64,000 nt of DNA, taken from assembly GCA_030386875.1 (NCBI GenBank), contig CM059569.1, positions 41,269,842 through 41,333,841 of the forward strand, written 5' to 3'. The DNA is from Morinoia aosen (Eukaryota > Arthropoda > Malacostraca > Amphipoda > Talitridae). Shown here piece by piece: positions 34,104 to 45,636 of this stretch (position 1 is its first letter; each line of letters starts with the position of its first letter). The notes under the pieces were generated by a model. That model was not told the origin of the DNA and did not search any database. It worked only from the letters and a program-made list of their open reading frames with translations. The translations under genes were made by a program, and so were the position numbers.

Positions 34104-34365
34104 TGGCCACCGTGACCGAGTAGTTTAGAGCGCCCGCCCTTCACGGGAAGGCGTCGACAGTTCGAATCCCGGCGCGGCCCGGTGATTATCCCCGTTGGGA
34201 AAAGGGAGAACTCAGCCACAATTCCCCACTCTACCCAGTTGTCAGAAATGGGTAGCGGGTTGACCGGGGGTAACCGCCATTGCGTCCTGGTGTTAGTTAT
34301 AAGGCATTTGAAAAACCAATGTACAAGATGATATATATCAGGCTTGATTGATGGGAATAAAGCAT
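34104..34365 (+). mobile_element. tRNA-derived SINE candidate
   Basis: The head reads like a degenerate tRNA. GTGACCGAGTAGTTTAGAG resembles a pol III A box and D arm. CCCGCCCTTCACGGG forms an anticodon-like stem-loop. GTTCGAATCCC at 34160-34170 is a strong B box. Then GGCGCGGCC pairs with the 5' GGCC. An unrelated GC-rich body follows, then 'ttgattgatgggaataaagc'. The 3' end and flanking duplication are uncertain, and no second copy lies in the window. A free tRNA gene is unlikely because the D and T arms are imperfect. Confidence 0.6.
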
Positions 34366-34876
34366 CCTCTGCATCAACGATGGAATTACTGCGAAACGTC
34401 AGAGGTTCGCCAAAAAACACGAATTGGATGTATTTGTTTCAGTTAAGAAAAAGATTTTCGTTCTCATGGTTCGTAAAGTTCGAAATGCGAAAAAAATCTT
34501 ACCGTGCAACCACTCTATAAAAATTACGAATTAGATAACTGTCATGATCGTGCACGCTGGATTAAGGAACCATAGTCGACATATAAAATCTTATCTTTTT
34601 CCTGGTTTGGAGTAGCCTGAAATTCACTGCTAAACTGCTCTAGAATAACACTCGAAATAAAAACAATTTAAAAATTTAAAAAGAATTTTAAAAGCTTTTG
34701 GAAAAATACATTCCAAAATAATTATTTTGAACAATCACAAACATAAAGAATTCTCAAAAGAAAAAATAATAATGTTTCCTTCATAGTGGAATTTTTTTCT
34801 GGCTCACTCCACACTGCCAAATTTTTTGTTCGCTTCTTCACTGCACTCAGGATGAGAACTTTAATTAACTAAGACA
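34366..34876. other. Unassigned AT-rich sequence
   Basis: Nothing recognisable apart from A-rich low complexity. Confidence 0.5.
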
Positions 34877-35110
34877 TATTTCAGATAACTAACTAAGATT
34901 TAACTAAGATTAAGACTAAGATTTAACTAAGATGAAGATTAAGATTTAACTAAGATTAAGACAAAGATTTAATTAAGATTAGGATTAAGATTTAAGATTA
35001 GTAGTAGTAGTAGTAGTAGTAACATAGGTTTGCTAGCGCTTCAGTTTATTTTAAGGTTAAGATTTAAGATTTAACTAGGGTAAGATAATTAACTATGATT
35101 CAATTAACTA
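34877..35110. repeat. Degenerate 'taactaagat' repeat with GTA microsatellite
   Basis: Words 'aactaagatt' and 'aagatttaa' repeat irregularly. An uninterrupted (gta)n run of about 7 units lies at 35000-35020. Confidence 0.75.
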
Positions 35111-36159
35111 AGAGGAATCGGCAAATGAAGTTCTTCCCCGTTCAGCAGCTCGCAGGGACGCTCGCAACCAAGACGAGGTGGATCATTGACTTTACGTTGA
35201 AGTTCTCTTTCTTAAGATAAATTGATTGAGTCGAAATGAGTTTTAAAAAGCCTAGGCATTGCATAATGAGTATTGTATGTGTTGAAGTGAACGCGTTATT
35301 TCAAATGTTGCACATCCCTGTACAATGAGAAATATATGCATTGAAGTGCTTTTCGTTTTAACTGGTGCACAATACGCTCGTCGTCCAGTTAATAACAATT
35401 TGTGTTGGTACTGAAATTTTGCAGAAATTTGCGAAAACTCGTCAATCTAAATTCATTCACTAACAGCAAACAGAAGAAACAGCATATTAATAAGTCTGAG
35501 TTGGAGATTTTCGTACCAACATCTGCGAAATGACAGGAGTGGATATGATGCCACGCTGTTTCTGAATAAATAATTTGTAGGTGAAGCTATGAGAGCTCTA
35601 TTCCTAAGAATAAATCCCTTAAACCTTCCTAGACTTCACAAAGTTTCAATTTCCGATACATAAACTTCGTGTGTTTTTTAACCAAAGATTTGAAAATCCT
35701 CAAAATTGCCTAAATCAAGCTCAATTATTATCATCCCATTCAAGTTTGATCGCAATTCACGCACAGAGCAACCATTAGCTCCATGAACATTTCCGACTTA
35801 CGTAACGGCCAGAACAGAACTTGAAGGACTTTTCAAACTCCGACGGTGGACAACAACACTCTAAGCTACCGCAGCAGCGATTTTTTTATTGCCTCTATTG
35901 ACTTTTCATTACATCCGTTCGTTCATTTTCGAGCTGCTCCGGTACGGAAAAGGTCGTCACTCTGAGATTACTCATCACGCTACGCAGTCTACGTCTGTAA
36001 AACGAGTGCGAAAGCCAAGGCAACCTTGTACTTAGTAATTTGAGGGAGCCAGCCATAAGGCAGGTTTATGGAGCAGCCATAATGTAGGGCACGGCCACGC
36101 GACCTGCTCGCCTTGTGCTCAGCGTGAGCAAAGCGGCAGCTCTGAGGCAATGAGCGTCA
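35111..36159. other. Unassigned unique sequence
   Basis: No gene recognised; only short frames. Confidence 0.5.
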
Positions 36160-36870
36160 TAAGGCAATTGCAGTGACACAGCAGTAGCAATGATAAGGCA
36201 ATTGCAGTGACACAGCAATAGCAATGATAAGGCAATTGCAGTGACACAGCAATAACAATGATAAGGCAATTGTAGTAACACAGCAATAGCAATGATAAGG
36301 CAATTGCAGTGACACAGCAATAGCAATGATAAGGCAATTGCAGTGACACAGCAATAGCAATGATAAGGCAATTGCAGTGACACAGCAATAGCAATGATAA
36401 GGCAATTGCAGTGACACAGCAATAGCAATGATAAGGCAATTGTAGTAACACAGCAATAGCAATGATAAGGCAATTGCAGTGACACAGCAATAGCAATGAT
36501 AAGGCAATTGTAGTAACACAGCAATAGCAATGATAAGGCAATTGTAGTAACACAGCAATAGCAATGATAAGGCAATTGTAGTAACACAGCAATAGCAATG
36601 ATTAGGCAATGGCAGTAATAAGCCAATAGCAATGACAAGGCAATGAGTGTAATAAGGCAATTGCAGCGACAGAGCAATACCATGACAAGGCAATAAGAGG
36701 GATGAGACAATTGCAGTGACAGAGCAATACCATGACAAGGCAATAACAGGGATGAGGAAATTGCAGTGACAGAGCACTGACAACGACAAGGCAATGAGGG
36801 TAATAAGGCAATTACAGAGTCAGAGCAATAGCAATACTCAAGGCAATAACAGAGGCAGGGCAATGAGAGC
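36160..36870. repeat. Minisatellite, 34-bp unit, about 13 copies plus degenerate flank
   Basis: The core (36160-36602) repeats 'ggcaattgcagtgacacagc' followed by 'aatagcaatgataa'. A variant 'ttgtagtaacacagc' forms alternating blocks. From 36602 to 36870 longer, diverged versions ('cagagcaataccatgacaag') continue. Long minus frames (up to 276 codons, 36066-36896) are repeat artefacts rich in Cys, Leu and Ala. Confidence 0.92.
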
Positions 36871-37147
36871 GAGAAAACAGTAGGATTAATAAACAAAATC
36901 GGTGGTCAATGATATCAACAATGAAATAAGAATCTCTACGCAATATAGTAAACAGAGCAACAGGAGCAAAACGGCAAAAGTATTTGCGTTGCAACAGTTG
37001 TAACAAATCAACAGGAGGGACAAAGCAATATCGGTAACAAGGCAATAATTCAGAAGCAATAACTCAACTTATCGTATTATTTATCTGCTCATCCAGGCAA
37101 GAAAAGTCTCACACAAGCAATTTTAGTAACAATGTTGCCTTTTTAGA

Positions 37148-37385
37148 GTACTTCAGTGAGAACTGAATATTTCAGTATAGAAGTACACTGCACACTGTAT
37201 AGTTCAATACAGAAGTACACTGCACACTGTATAGTTCAATACAGAAGTACACTTTACTCTGTATAGTTCAATACAGAAGTACACTGCACACTGCATAGTG
37301 CAATACAAGCTTACACTGCACACTGTATAATGCTATACAAGAGTACACTGCACAGTGTAACACAGGAGTACACTGTACACTGCAC
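37148..37385. repeat. Minisatellite, 32-bp unit, about 7 copies
   Basis: The marker 'agttcaatacagaagtac' steps by 32 bp (37201, 37233). Later copies change to 'gtgcaatacaagcttac' and shorten. Confidence 0.88.
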
Positions 37386-37619
37386 ATCACCACTGAGCTG
37401 CGGTATCGAACCTGCGTCTCGCTCGTCAAGGTTACGTAGAATAAATCACGCAGTCAAGTCCGGCACTAACCCTTAATTTCGTAATGAAATATGAGCACCA
37501 GCCCTGGCGGACGCAAGAGACATGTTCAATGCAACCAGACGCGAACTTTTTATTCGTGGGACGGTCAGCGCCGTCGGTCTGACTTCGGCCTGAACACGAG
37601 TGGATGTTGGTGAACTTTA
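37386..37619. other. Unique sequence with a B-box-like motif
   Basis: On the minus strand GGTTCGATACC (near 37396-37406) resembles a tRNA B box, but the A-box-like AGCTCAGTGG lies on the wrong side of it, so a tRNA gene is not supported. Confidence 0.35.
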
Positions 37620-37880
37620 TTTGCTGAAGTTAGGGTAAAATAAGTAATGAAGTTCGAATACTATGAAAAGTGAGGTAAGATCAAAAAATAGTGAAGTTAG
37701 AAAAAGTAATGAAGTTAAAATAAAATAAGTAATAAAGTTAGAATAAAATAAATCTTAAAGTTAGGATAAAATAAATTATGAAGTTAGAGTAAAATAAATT
37801 GCGAAGTTAGAGTATAATGAATAATGAAGTTAGGAATAAAAATTATTGTAGTTAGAAAAAAATGATGAAGTTTTAAAATG
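37620..37880. repeat. Degenerate AT-rich tandem repeat, about 24-bp unit
   Basis: Repeated 'gaagttagaataaaataa' words with variation (for example near 37710, 37733, 37759 and 37785). Confidence 0.8.
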
Positions 37881-38410
37881 AAATGGAAGCCTGCCCGCGT
37901 GTGATGGGGTTGACCTGTCCTGTGCGGGGAGAGGGGCTGCACTCAGTGAAGTGGTCGGGGTAAACCAGCTATGGCTGTCGGGCCTGACTGTGGAAGATGG
38001 TTGTGCTGGGCTGCTGCTGATCCGGGCAGTTCTGGTGCGGCCAGTGCTGCCTCTCTCGCTTCCTGATGACTAAGTGTGATGATTGTGGCCTGCTGTCGGC
38101 TACCCTTTCATTGGGAGGTGAACCCTGGTATATGTGTGTAAAATGAATAATGAAGTAATAAAAAAATAAGTATTGGAAGTTTGAAAAAAGAAATGACAGC
38201 AGCAAACGAAATGAAGTGAAGGTAAATGCAGGTCTGAACTTACGCCAGCGAATTAATGCAACGCTGGAGCGAGAAGTGACTTTACGGTATTGCTGACTGA
38301 CAATATTACATAGAATAGCTGGACGTGTGCTTGCGATCGAGAAACAAGCTGTGCTCTTCAAAAAAGACGAACGAGCATTTCTTCATGAAAATACAATTTT
38401 GTGAAGATGA
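37881..38410. other. Unique segment with GC-rich block
   Basis: The block 37885-38135 is more GC-rich than the flanks. The minus strand has 'acacacatataccag' followed by an open stretch 38124-37969 encoding GSPPNERVADSRPQSSHL and a Q-rich end. This could be an exon with a 3' splice site, but no known domain is visible and no partner exon was found. Confidence 0.25.
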
Positions 38411-39441
38411 TGACCACAGAACGGCTAGAGCGAGCTCTGGACCACATGATGGCTAGAGCGAGCTCTGGACCACATGACGGCTAGAGCGAGCTCTGGACCA
38501 CATGACGGCTAGAGCGAGCTCTGGACCACATGACGGCTAGAGCGAGCTCTGGACCACATGACGGCTAGAGCGAGCTCTGGACCACATGACGGTTAGAGCG
38601 AGCTCTGGACCACATGACGGCTAGAGCGAGCTCTGGACCACATAACGGCTAGAGCGAGCTCTGGACCACATAACGGCTAGAGCGAGCCCTGGACCACATG
38701 ACGGCTAGAGCGAGCTCTGGACCACATGACGGCTAGAGCGAGCTCTGGACCACATGACGGCTAGAGCGAGCTCTGGACCACATGACGGCTAGAGCGAGCC
38801 CTGGACCACATGACGGCTAGAGCGAGCTCTGGACCACTTGACGGCTAGAGCGAGCCCTGGACCACATGACGGCTAGAGCGAGCTCTGGACCACATGACGG
38901 CTAGAGCGAGCTCTGGACCACATGACGGCTAGAGCGAGCTCTGGACCACATGACGGCTAGAGCGAGCCCTGGACCACATGAGGGCTAGAGCGAGCTCTGG
39001 ACCACATGACGGCTAGAGCAAGCTCTGGACCACATAACAGCTAGAGCGAGCTCTGGACCACATAACGGCTAGAGCGAGCTCTGGACCACATAACGGCTAG
39101 AGCGAGCTCTGAACCACATGACGGCTAGAGCGAGCCCTGGACCACATGACGGCTAGAGCGAGCTCTGGACCACATGACGGCTAGAGCGAGCCCTGGACCA
39201 CATGACGGCTAGAGCGAGCTCTGGACCACATGACGGCTAGAGCGAGCTCTGGACCACATGACGGCTAGAGCGAGCTCTGGACCACATGAACGCTAGAGCG
39301 AGCCCTGGACCACATGACGGCTAGAGCGAGCTCTGGACCACATGACGGCTAGAGCGAGCCCTGGACCACATGAGGGCCAGAGCGAGCTCTTGACCACATG
39401 ATGGCTAGCGAGCTCTGGACCACATAGCGGCTGGAGCGAGC
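38411..39441. repeat. Minisatellite, 28-bp unit, about 37 copies
   Basis: The unit is 'gacggctagagcgagctctg' plus 'gaccacat'. Each copy has the small inverted repeat AGAGC-GA-GCTCT. Common variants are 'gagccctgg' and 'cataacgg'. Edge copies are the most diverged. Confidence 0.96.
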
Positions 39442-39906
39442 TATGTGTTCGAGCCTTCTCAGTAGTTCAACGATTGAACTGAAATGACATATTGTTATTT
39501 AAGCATCTTTTCACAATGAAGACAAGACTTCGCACATTAGGGAAGGGAAAATCCTCCTACTTGGTGATCAGTATGGAACGAAGGATGCGACTATTAGCCT
39601 TAGAAATGCAATCGAGTAGAATAAATCCCATGTAGGGATTGAAGTCTCTGTATTTAAACGCTAACGCCCCATTTTAACCCTTAAAACCCATGATATAAAC
39701 AGTACATAAACATTATGAAGCCCTGGTAACTGTATTAGCATCTGACCTCGGATTGTACTATAAATCGAAAGGTCAATTATAATCAGTTTGTGTGCTTCTT
39801 TCTCGCCAAGTTCAAACGAGTCCAACGTTCTGTTGAGGTAAACTTGAAATTCTCTCGCCATACTCCATGTGAACATGTTTTAGGTGAGTTTCTGAATACT
39901 TTTATA
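39442..39906. other. Unassigned unique sequence
   Basis: No gene recognised. Confidence 0.5.
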
Positions 39907-40100
39907 TTACATCATGCATGTGATGTAACCAACATCACAGCAGCATTACATCATGCATGTGATGTAACCAACATCACAGCAGCATTACACCATGCATGTG
40001 ATGTAACCAACATCACAGCAGCATTACACCATGCATGTGATGTAACCAACATCACAGCAGCATTACATCATGCATGTTATGAGACCAACATCACAGCGGC
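39907..40100. repeat. Minisatellite, 39-bp unit, 5 copies, each with a hairpin
   Basis: Each unit contains 'catcatgcatgtgatgtaac' then 'caacatcacagcagcatta'. GTGATGT and ACATCAC are complementary with a 6-nt spacer, so every unit can form a hairpin. Thirty-nine is a multiple of 3, so the plus frame 39790-40110 repeats a 13-residue peptide (LHHACDVTNITAA). I regard it as repeat-derived, but it is the shortest clean in-frame array here. Confidence 0.93.
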
Positions 40101-40916
40101 GTCTCCTTGACGCGTCATGGAGTATCTTTATTCGGCCGCGCTTTTCTATTTTATTTTCCATTTTAGAAGATCAAAAGGAGGGAGAGGTGGCGGTAGGGGC
40201 TGGTGCTTCATCAGCCCTGAATACACAAGAGGTTTCTTGCGACCGTCCTGCTTTGTAAAGAAAATTGAGGGACAAAAATGTAAATATGTGTCTTTGAATT
40301 CGAGGCGAAAGATTTCGCTGGTTAATCCGATTATGGAAATACGAATATTTACAAACAATTAATTTTGAGCGATGCAAAGCGCGCTGGTGTTCACACGCTC
40401 AGTGAACACGCAAATATTATGAAATATTGTTAATATTTTGCGCAAACATTATCAAACGAGGAAATAAATAAATTAATGTTATGCTCATGGTGTCTGAAAA
40501 GCATTTTAAATGAGTTTATTTTAAATGCGGGAATTCAAGTTTAATTCTTTTAAATGAGTTTTGATAAAATTAGTTCCTTGTGCAGAAGTAGGTAAATTCG
40601 AACTACAAACCGAACGCTTATTTCCTACATTTAGTTTAGAGTTATATCCACCCTGGAATAGTCTATTTTTAAGTAATCAATAATTTCTAAAGTGCTTCAG
40701 CTTTTCTTGCCCCTTGAAAGCTTAAATATTTCTGTATACGAAAAACTCTTCGGCAAACTTGTGAGAAAATCTCGCATGATAAAAAGCTCCCCGGCAGATG
40801 CAGCGTCAGTGAGGACACGACGGTCGAGTTTCAAACTTTTCATGCATCAAATGCGTTCATTTTATTAAAGACTTGAGGTGCGTTACTCAGCAATGCCTAG
40901 CAAAAAATACTAAAAA
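40101..40916. other. Unassigned unique sequence
   Basis: Overlapping short frames on both strands at 40070-40377; no motif. Otherwise AT-rich. Confidence 0.5.
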
Positions 40917-41203
40917 ATGCTCACTTAATGCTCACTAAATGCTCACAAAATGCTTACTAAATGCTAACAAAATGCTTGCTAAATGCTCACAAAATGCTCA
41001 CTAAATGCTCACTAAATGCTCTCTAAGTGCTCACTAAATGCTCACTAAATGCTCACAAAATGCTCGCTAAATGCTCATAAAATACTCACTAAATGCTCAC
41101 TAAATGCTCACAAAATGCTCACAAAATGCTCACTAAATGCTCATTAAATGGTCACTAAATGTTCAATAATTGGTAAATAAGTGTTCACTAAAATACCCAC
41201 TAA
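40917..41203. repeat. Minisatellite, 11-bp unit, about 25 copies
   Basis: The unit is 'tgctcactaaa', alternating with 'tgctcacaaaa'. It decays at the right edge to 'tgttcaataat' and 'tgttcactaaa'. Confidence 0.93.
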
Positions 41204-41478
41204 ATATTTCGATAATCTGCTCGGTTCTCTGCCATCAAAACCTGCTTCGCTCTGCTTGCTACGAGCAAGGTTATCTCCTTGCAAAACCGGTGAAAAAAGA
41301 CAATTTGCAAGCATGCATTGTTTCCTAAATGAAACGAAATTTCAAGCGGAATGATGGAGAAAATGAAGCATTTTTTGCATCACTATTCAGGCAACAGAGA
41401 AGTATATTTGACCTAAAAGTTTAGGTTAACTAACATGTTCTCAAACTCAAAGACGGGGCGAGGGCCAGATATTGTTGC
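41204..41478. other. Unassigned unique sequence
   Basis: Nothing recognisable. Confidence 0.5.
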
Positions 41479-41870
41479 CAAGTGGCCCTTTGTGTGGCCA
41501 GTTGACCCTTTGTAAGGCCGATTGACCCTTTTTATGGCCAAAAGACCCTTTGTAAGGCCGATTGAATCCTTGTAAAGCCGATTGACCCTTTTTATGGCCA
41601 GATGACCCTTTGTAAGGCCGATTGACCCTTTGTATTACCAGTTGACCTTTTGTAAGGCTGATTGACTCTCTGTCAGGTCAGTTGACCCTTTATATGGCCA
41701 ATTGACTCGATGCAAGGCCAATTGACCCCTTGTAAGGAAAATGGCTCTTTCTAAGGCCAACTGGCTTGTTGTGTGGCCTTTTATACGACCGATTGACCCT
41801 TTGTAAGGCCATATGACCTTTTTTGTCACCAAAGGGCTTTTTTATGACCAAATGACCCTTTTAAGGGTCA
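41479..41870. repeat. Minisatellite, 20-bp unit, about 19 copies
   Basis: The unit is 'ttgaccctttgtaaggccga' with frequent 'ttttatggccag' variants. It is the most degenerate of the larger arrays. Confidence 0.9.
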
Positions 41871-42086
41871 TTAGTAACGTAGCACATAACTTTATTATTG
41901 AGAATACGCCACCAGCGATCTAGAAAGTGACAATTTTACTTCATTGTTAGATGTGTACTGAATGTGATAAAAATCCGCTAGATGGATAAACCGTGAAGTC
42001 CTCAACGACCAATGTCGCAGGGAACGTAAATAACGCTAAAGAACTCATGAGAGTTGCTATCACATAATTTCGTCTTTATTATGACT
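41871..42086. other. Unassigned unique sequence
   Basis: No gene seen. It contains the unrelated start of the 264-codon repeat frame (42054). Confidence 0.5.
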
Positions 42087-42909
42087 CCCAAACACCAGCA
42101 TCAACATAATATCCCAACACCAGCATCAACACAATATCCCAACACCAGCATCAACACAATATCCCAACACCAGCATCAACACAATATCCCAACACCAGCA
42201 TCAACACAATATCCCAACACCAGCATCAACACAATATCCCAACACCAGCATCAACAAAATATCCCTACACCAGCATCAACACAATATCCCAACACCAGTA
42301 TCAACACAATATCCCAACACCAGCATCAACACAATATCCCAACACCAGCATCAACACAATATCCCTACACCAGCTTCAACACAATATCCCAACACCAGCA
42401 TCAACACAATATCCCAACACCAGCATCAACACAATATTCCAACACCAGCATCAACACAATATCCCTACACCAGCATCAATACAATATCCCAACACCAGCA
42501 TCAACACAATATACCTACATCAGCATCAACACAATATCCCAACACCAGCATCAACACAATATCCCAACACCAGCATCAACACAATATCCCTACACCAGCA
42601 TCAACACAATATCCCAACACCAGCATCAACACAATATCCCTACACCAGCATCAACACAATATCCCAACATCAGCATCAACACAATATCCCAACACCAGCA
42701 TCAACACAATATCCCAACACCAGCATCAACAAAATATACCTACACCAGCATCAACACAATATCCCAACACCAGCATCAACACAATATCCCAACACCAGCA
42801 TCAACACAATATCCCAACACCAGCATCAACACAATATACCTACACTAGCATCAACACAATATCCCTACACCAGCATCAACACAATATACCTACACTAGCA
42901 TCAACACAA
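42087..42909. repeat. Minisatellite, 25-bp unit, about 33 copies
   Basis: The unit is 'cagcatcaacacaatatccc' plus 'aacac'. Variants 'cctacac' and 'tatacct' are interspersed. The 264-codon plus frame (42054-42848) cycles through three registers every 75 bp, so it is a by-product. Copies are very uniform, suggesting recent expansion. Confidence 0.96.
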
Positions 42910-43785
42910 CAGGTGCGCGCTTCACGAGAGACAAACTGCACGCGTCTCTCACACAAACGAACAAACACGAGTGTCACGAGTGTCATGGTTTGTCCCCGCG
43001 CAGCAACATTTCTGGGAACTATGTGCACCAAAAAATGCCGGTCCTAAGTAGCCGAGGATCTTTACGAGGCAACTCGCAACGTCCAAATTGCTGAAGTTCT
43101 CCATGAACTTGCCGCCATTATTGTGCCCGTAAAATACCGACGGATGGACTTTCATTGGGATACTACAATCACAAATCGATGATGCAACCCGACGCGGGCC
43201 AAGCACTGGATCTTTTAATAATTCTAATGGAAGGAATTTGTGGTAATGGGACCTCTCGTAAATGGTTTGTGTCAGTTTGAAAACCGAGGGCTCTTATAGC
43301 AGCTGTTCGTGGTATTTCAGCGGTAAGTCTACATCAGCCTGATGTTCTCTGTGTGCCGTAATGTCTCATATATGGTTCTAACTGTGGCTCTAAGTATTTG
43401 AATTTAGTTTAGCACCATCGTCGACATTTTGTCTAAAATTTAAATCAAAGCGAAATCCCCACAAAAACATAATTTTTTTGACTGATTTCTCTATTTATTC
43501 ACTATTACTATTTCTCTACTATATATATTAACAAACTGGATAAGAATCATCGTCGAACTCTTTAAAGGAAAAATGGCAATAGGAAGCTAACTCATGTTGG
43601 GTAGTTTCAAACACTGGAACCAGACCAAACAAATAAGACACAACTTAAATCAAACGCTGAACTCTCAGGGGACCGGCTAAACTTATATAGCAACAAATAT
43701 TTGTTAAATGAACTTCCTGTTTTAGATCAAAGCCAAATCTGCCGGCGATACCCTTTTATACTTCACTAGTGCACACGTGCTGGTC
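42910..43785. other. Unassigned unique sequence
   Basis: No gene recognised. An 85-codon minus frame (42949-43206) has no motif. Confidence 0.5.
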
Positions 43786-44107
43786 GGCATTAATTAATCT
43801 GAAGAATTTCAAGCCTTCTTTCTTGAGTTGAATTCTCTAGTGCTACTTGATGTTGTCCAGCGCTATGCCGAAGAATTTCCTCGCTTCTTCCATGTGTTAA
43901 GCTCTCTCTAGCTACTCGGTGCTGCTCTGCATTATTCCGTACAATTTGGAAACGCCGGTTAAGGGTCAATTTAGCTCTAGCTTCTCGTTCGCGAGCAGCA
44001 TTGCTTCGTCTTGCCATTTCGCGTTGTTCATCTGATCGTCTGTGGCGTTTTTCTTGCTGTCGAAGTCTTGCTACTTCTCTCTCTCGGTTGGTCACATTTC
44101 TATCCAT
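43752..44107 (-). pseudogene. STPR-like 23-residue-repeat protein fragment
   Basis: A minus frame of 105 codons starts at ATG 44107 and stops at 43790. After an Arg/Glu/Gln-rich start (REREVARLRQQEKRHRRSDE), residues 37-59, 60-82 and 83-105 are three successive 23-residue repeats. Each begins with A and carries conserved positions, for example AEQHRVARES versus AGQHQVALEN. The exact 23-residue period is the hallmark of STPR (score-and-three-peptide) DNA-binding repeats, found in insect proteins and in N-terminal parts of some Helitron-type proteins. Just past the stop a fourth repeat begins in another register (ADQHVCTSEV), so the frame is broken. I favour a transposon-derived remnant. No helicase domain is visible. 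Confidence 0.5.
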
Positions 44108-45545
44108 GGTGGCCTTTTTTGAGGGAATTTTATTCTAAAATGTCACCTATTATCCCTTCAAAGCTTTTCAAGAAAATCACGATTTCGAAAACAATAACTC
44201 AAGTTCCAAAATCTTGGGCCTTATACCCAGTGGTAGCCAGGTTACTGGTCAAACAAATTTAAAACATTTCTTTTCGCATTCATTATCAATTAAAAATATC
44301 AAAGCGACATTATGAATAGAAAATTTCTATGTGTGAAAATAAGCAAATTGCGTATTCTGGATACCTTAATCAAGAGGGGGTCACACGGACGGATGGAAGG
44401 ACGGACGGACGGACGGACGGACGAATGCGTCTCCTTTTATAATAGTGATTCACACTCGGACGCACAATAGTATGTCTGTATACGGAAATCCCTACAGCTC
44501 CACAATGAAAAAAAATTCAAAATTTCCATTCTAAATTTTTAGCCGTAGGAGTTCATGAAGGAACAAATTTCAACGTTGAAAGCTCGTCATAAAAAGTAGC
44601 CTTAGTCATTGTAAATTTTTCCTCGAAGTTATAAATGCCAATGTCAAGTTCTCTCGTCATGTGATGGAAAAACTTTCGGGCTGGAGTTAACTAAATACTG
44701 GTTCTGTTGTCCGTGGACTTTTCTCACCATTCGCATTCCGCCTGTAAACAATTTCGCTTTATTCGTTACACTACTGAACACAACCTGTCAAAAGTGACGG
44801 GATCCGATATTCTCTTTAGGTAACTCTTTCAGATGTGGATGACAAACAAATATATCCATCCTGATGAACAGAGTTCTGATGAATGCTGATGAATGAGGAA
44901 TGATGAATTGATGCTGGTGTTTGGATTTGTATTGATGCTAATTAAACACTATAGCAATTATGCGCTAATTCTAAAGCCAATCAGCTGATTGTGGATTTCC
45001 AGCCGACCGCGGCTGTTGTTCGCATGTGTGTTGCGACGTTGAATTTCATGTTGAAATAATCTCTCCAGAATGCAAAACATCTAAGTGTTGAGGTAACTTT
45101 TAATTTCCATCAGCAAGTTTTAAACACAACCGCAACCCACAAACAGCCCTTAATTACCTCAATACATGTACAAAACATAAGCTGCATTTTCTCAAAAATT
45201 GTCATGCCATTTAAAAGACTTTAAATCTAAAGAAAGTTCATAAATTCATTCCCTGAGAACGTGAACTCGAATTGTGAAGGAAAAGACCCACGCTTTCGCA
45301 CATCATTTGTGATAGTTTTACTCGTGAAGCCTTCCAGCATTTTGTTGAATTTGCTCCTTAAATCTAACGGCATTCTATGGATATTATTTGTGGCGGTACT
45401 GCGGGGAAATTTTCTGTGATATCAGAGCACTCCAAGCAAACCCGGTGCCAGGGGCAAACTTTCAAAGCAGACCACGCCATTGCCGTAAATTCTCCTTCTA
45501 TCCTCCATCTTCCATTTACACCATCCCCCAGCCCCAAGCCTCTAT
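44108..45545. other. Unique sequence with an (acgg)n microsatellite
   Basis: Repeated 'acggacgg' words at about 44387-44424. Otherwise no gene. The run 'gggggtcacacggacgg' beside it resembles ends of some dispersed repeats, but I cannot assign it. Confidence 0.5.
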
Positions 45546-45636
45546 TCTGAACCACCACCACATACCCCCACCACACACCGCATCACACACTACCACCATC
45601 ACTACCACCACCACCACAAACACCACCCAGAACGAG
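45546..45636. repeat. ACC-rich microsatellite
   Basis: Runs of 'ccaccaccac' and 'caccaccaccaccac' with interruptions. The 104-codon plus frame 45388-45702 crosses it and becomes His/Thr-rich for that reason. Confidence 0.8.

Noticed and set aside
37386-37420. tRNA gene on the minus strand (B-box-like GGTTCGATACC)
   Set aside because: The A-box-like motif lies downstream of the B box and no cloverleaf can be drawn.
42054-42848. 264-codon Gln/His/Thr/Pro-rich frame
   Set aside because: Produced by the 25-bp array cycling registers every 75 bp.
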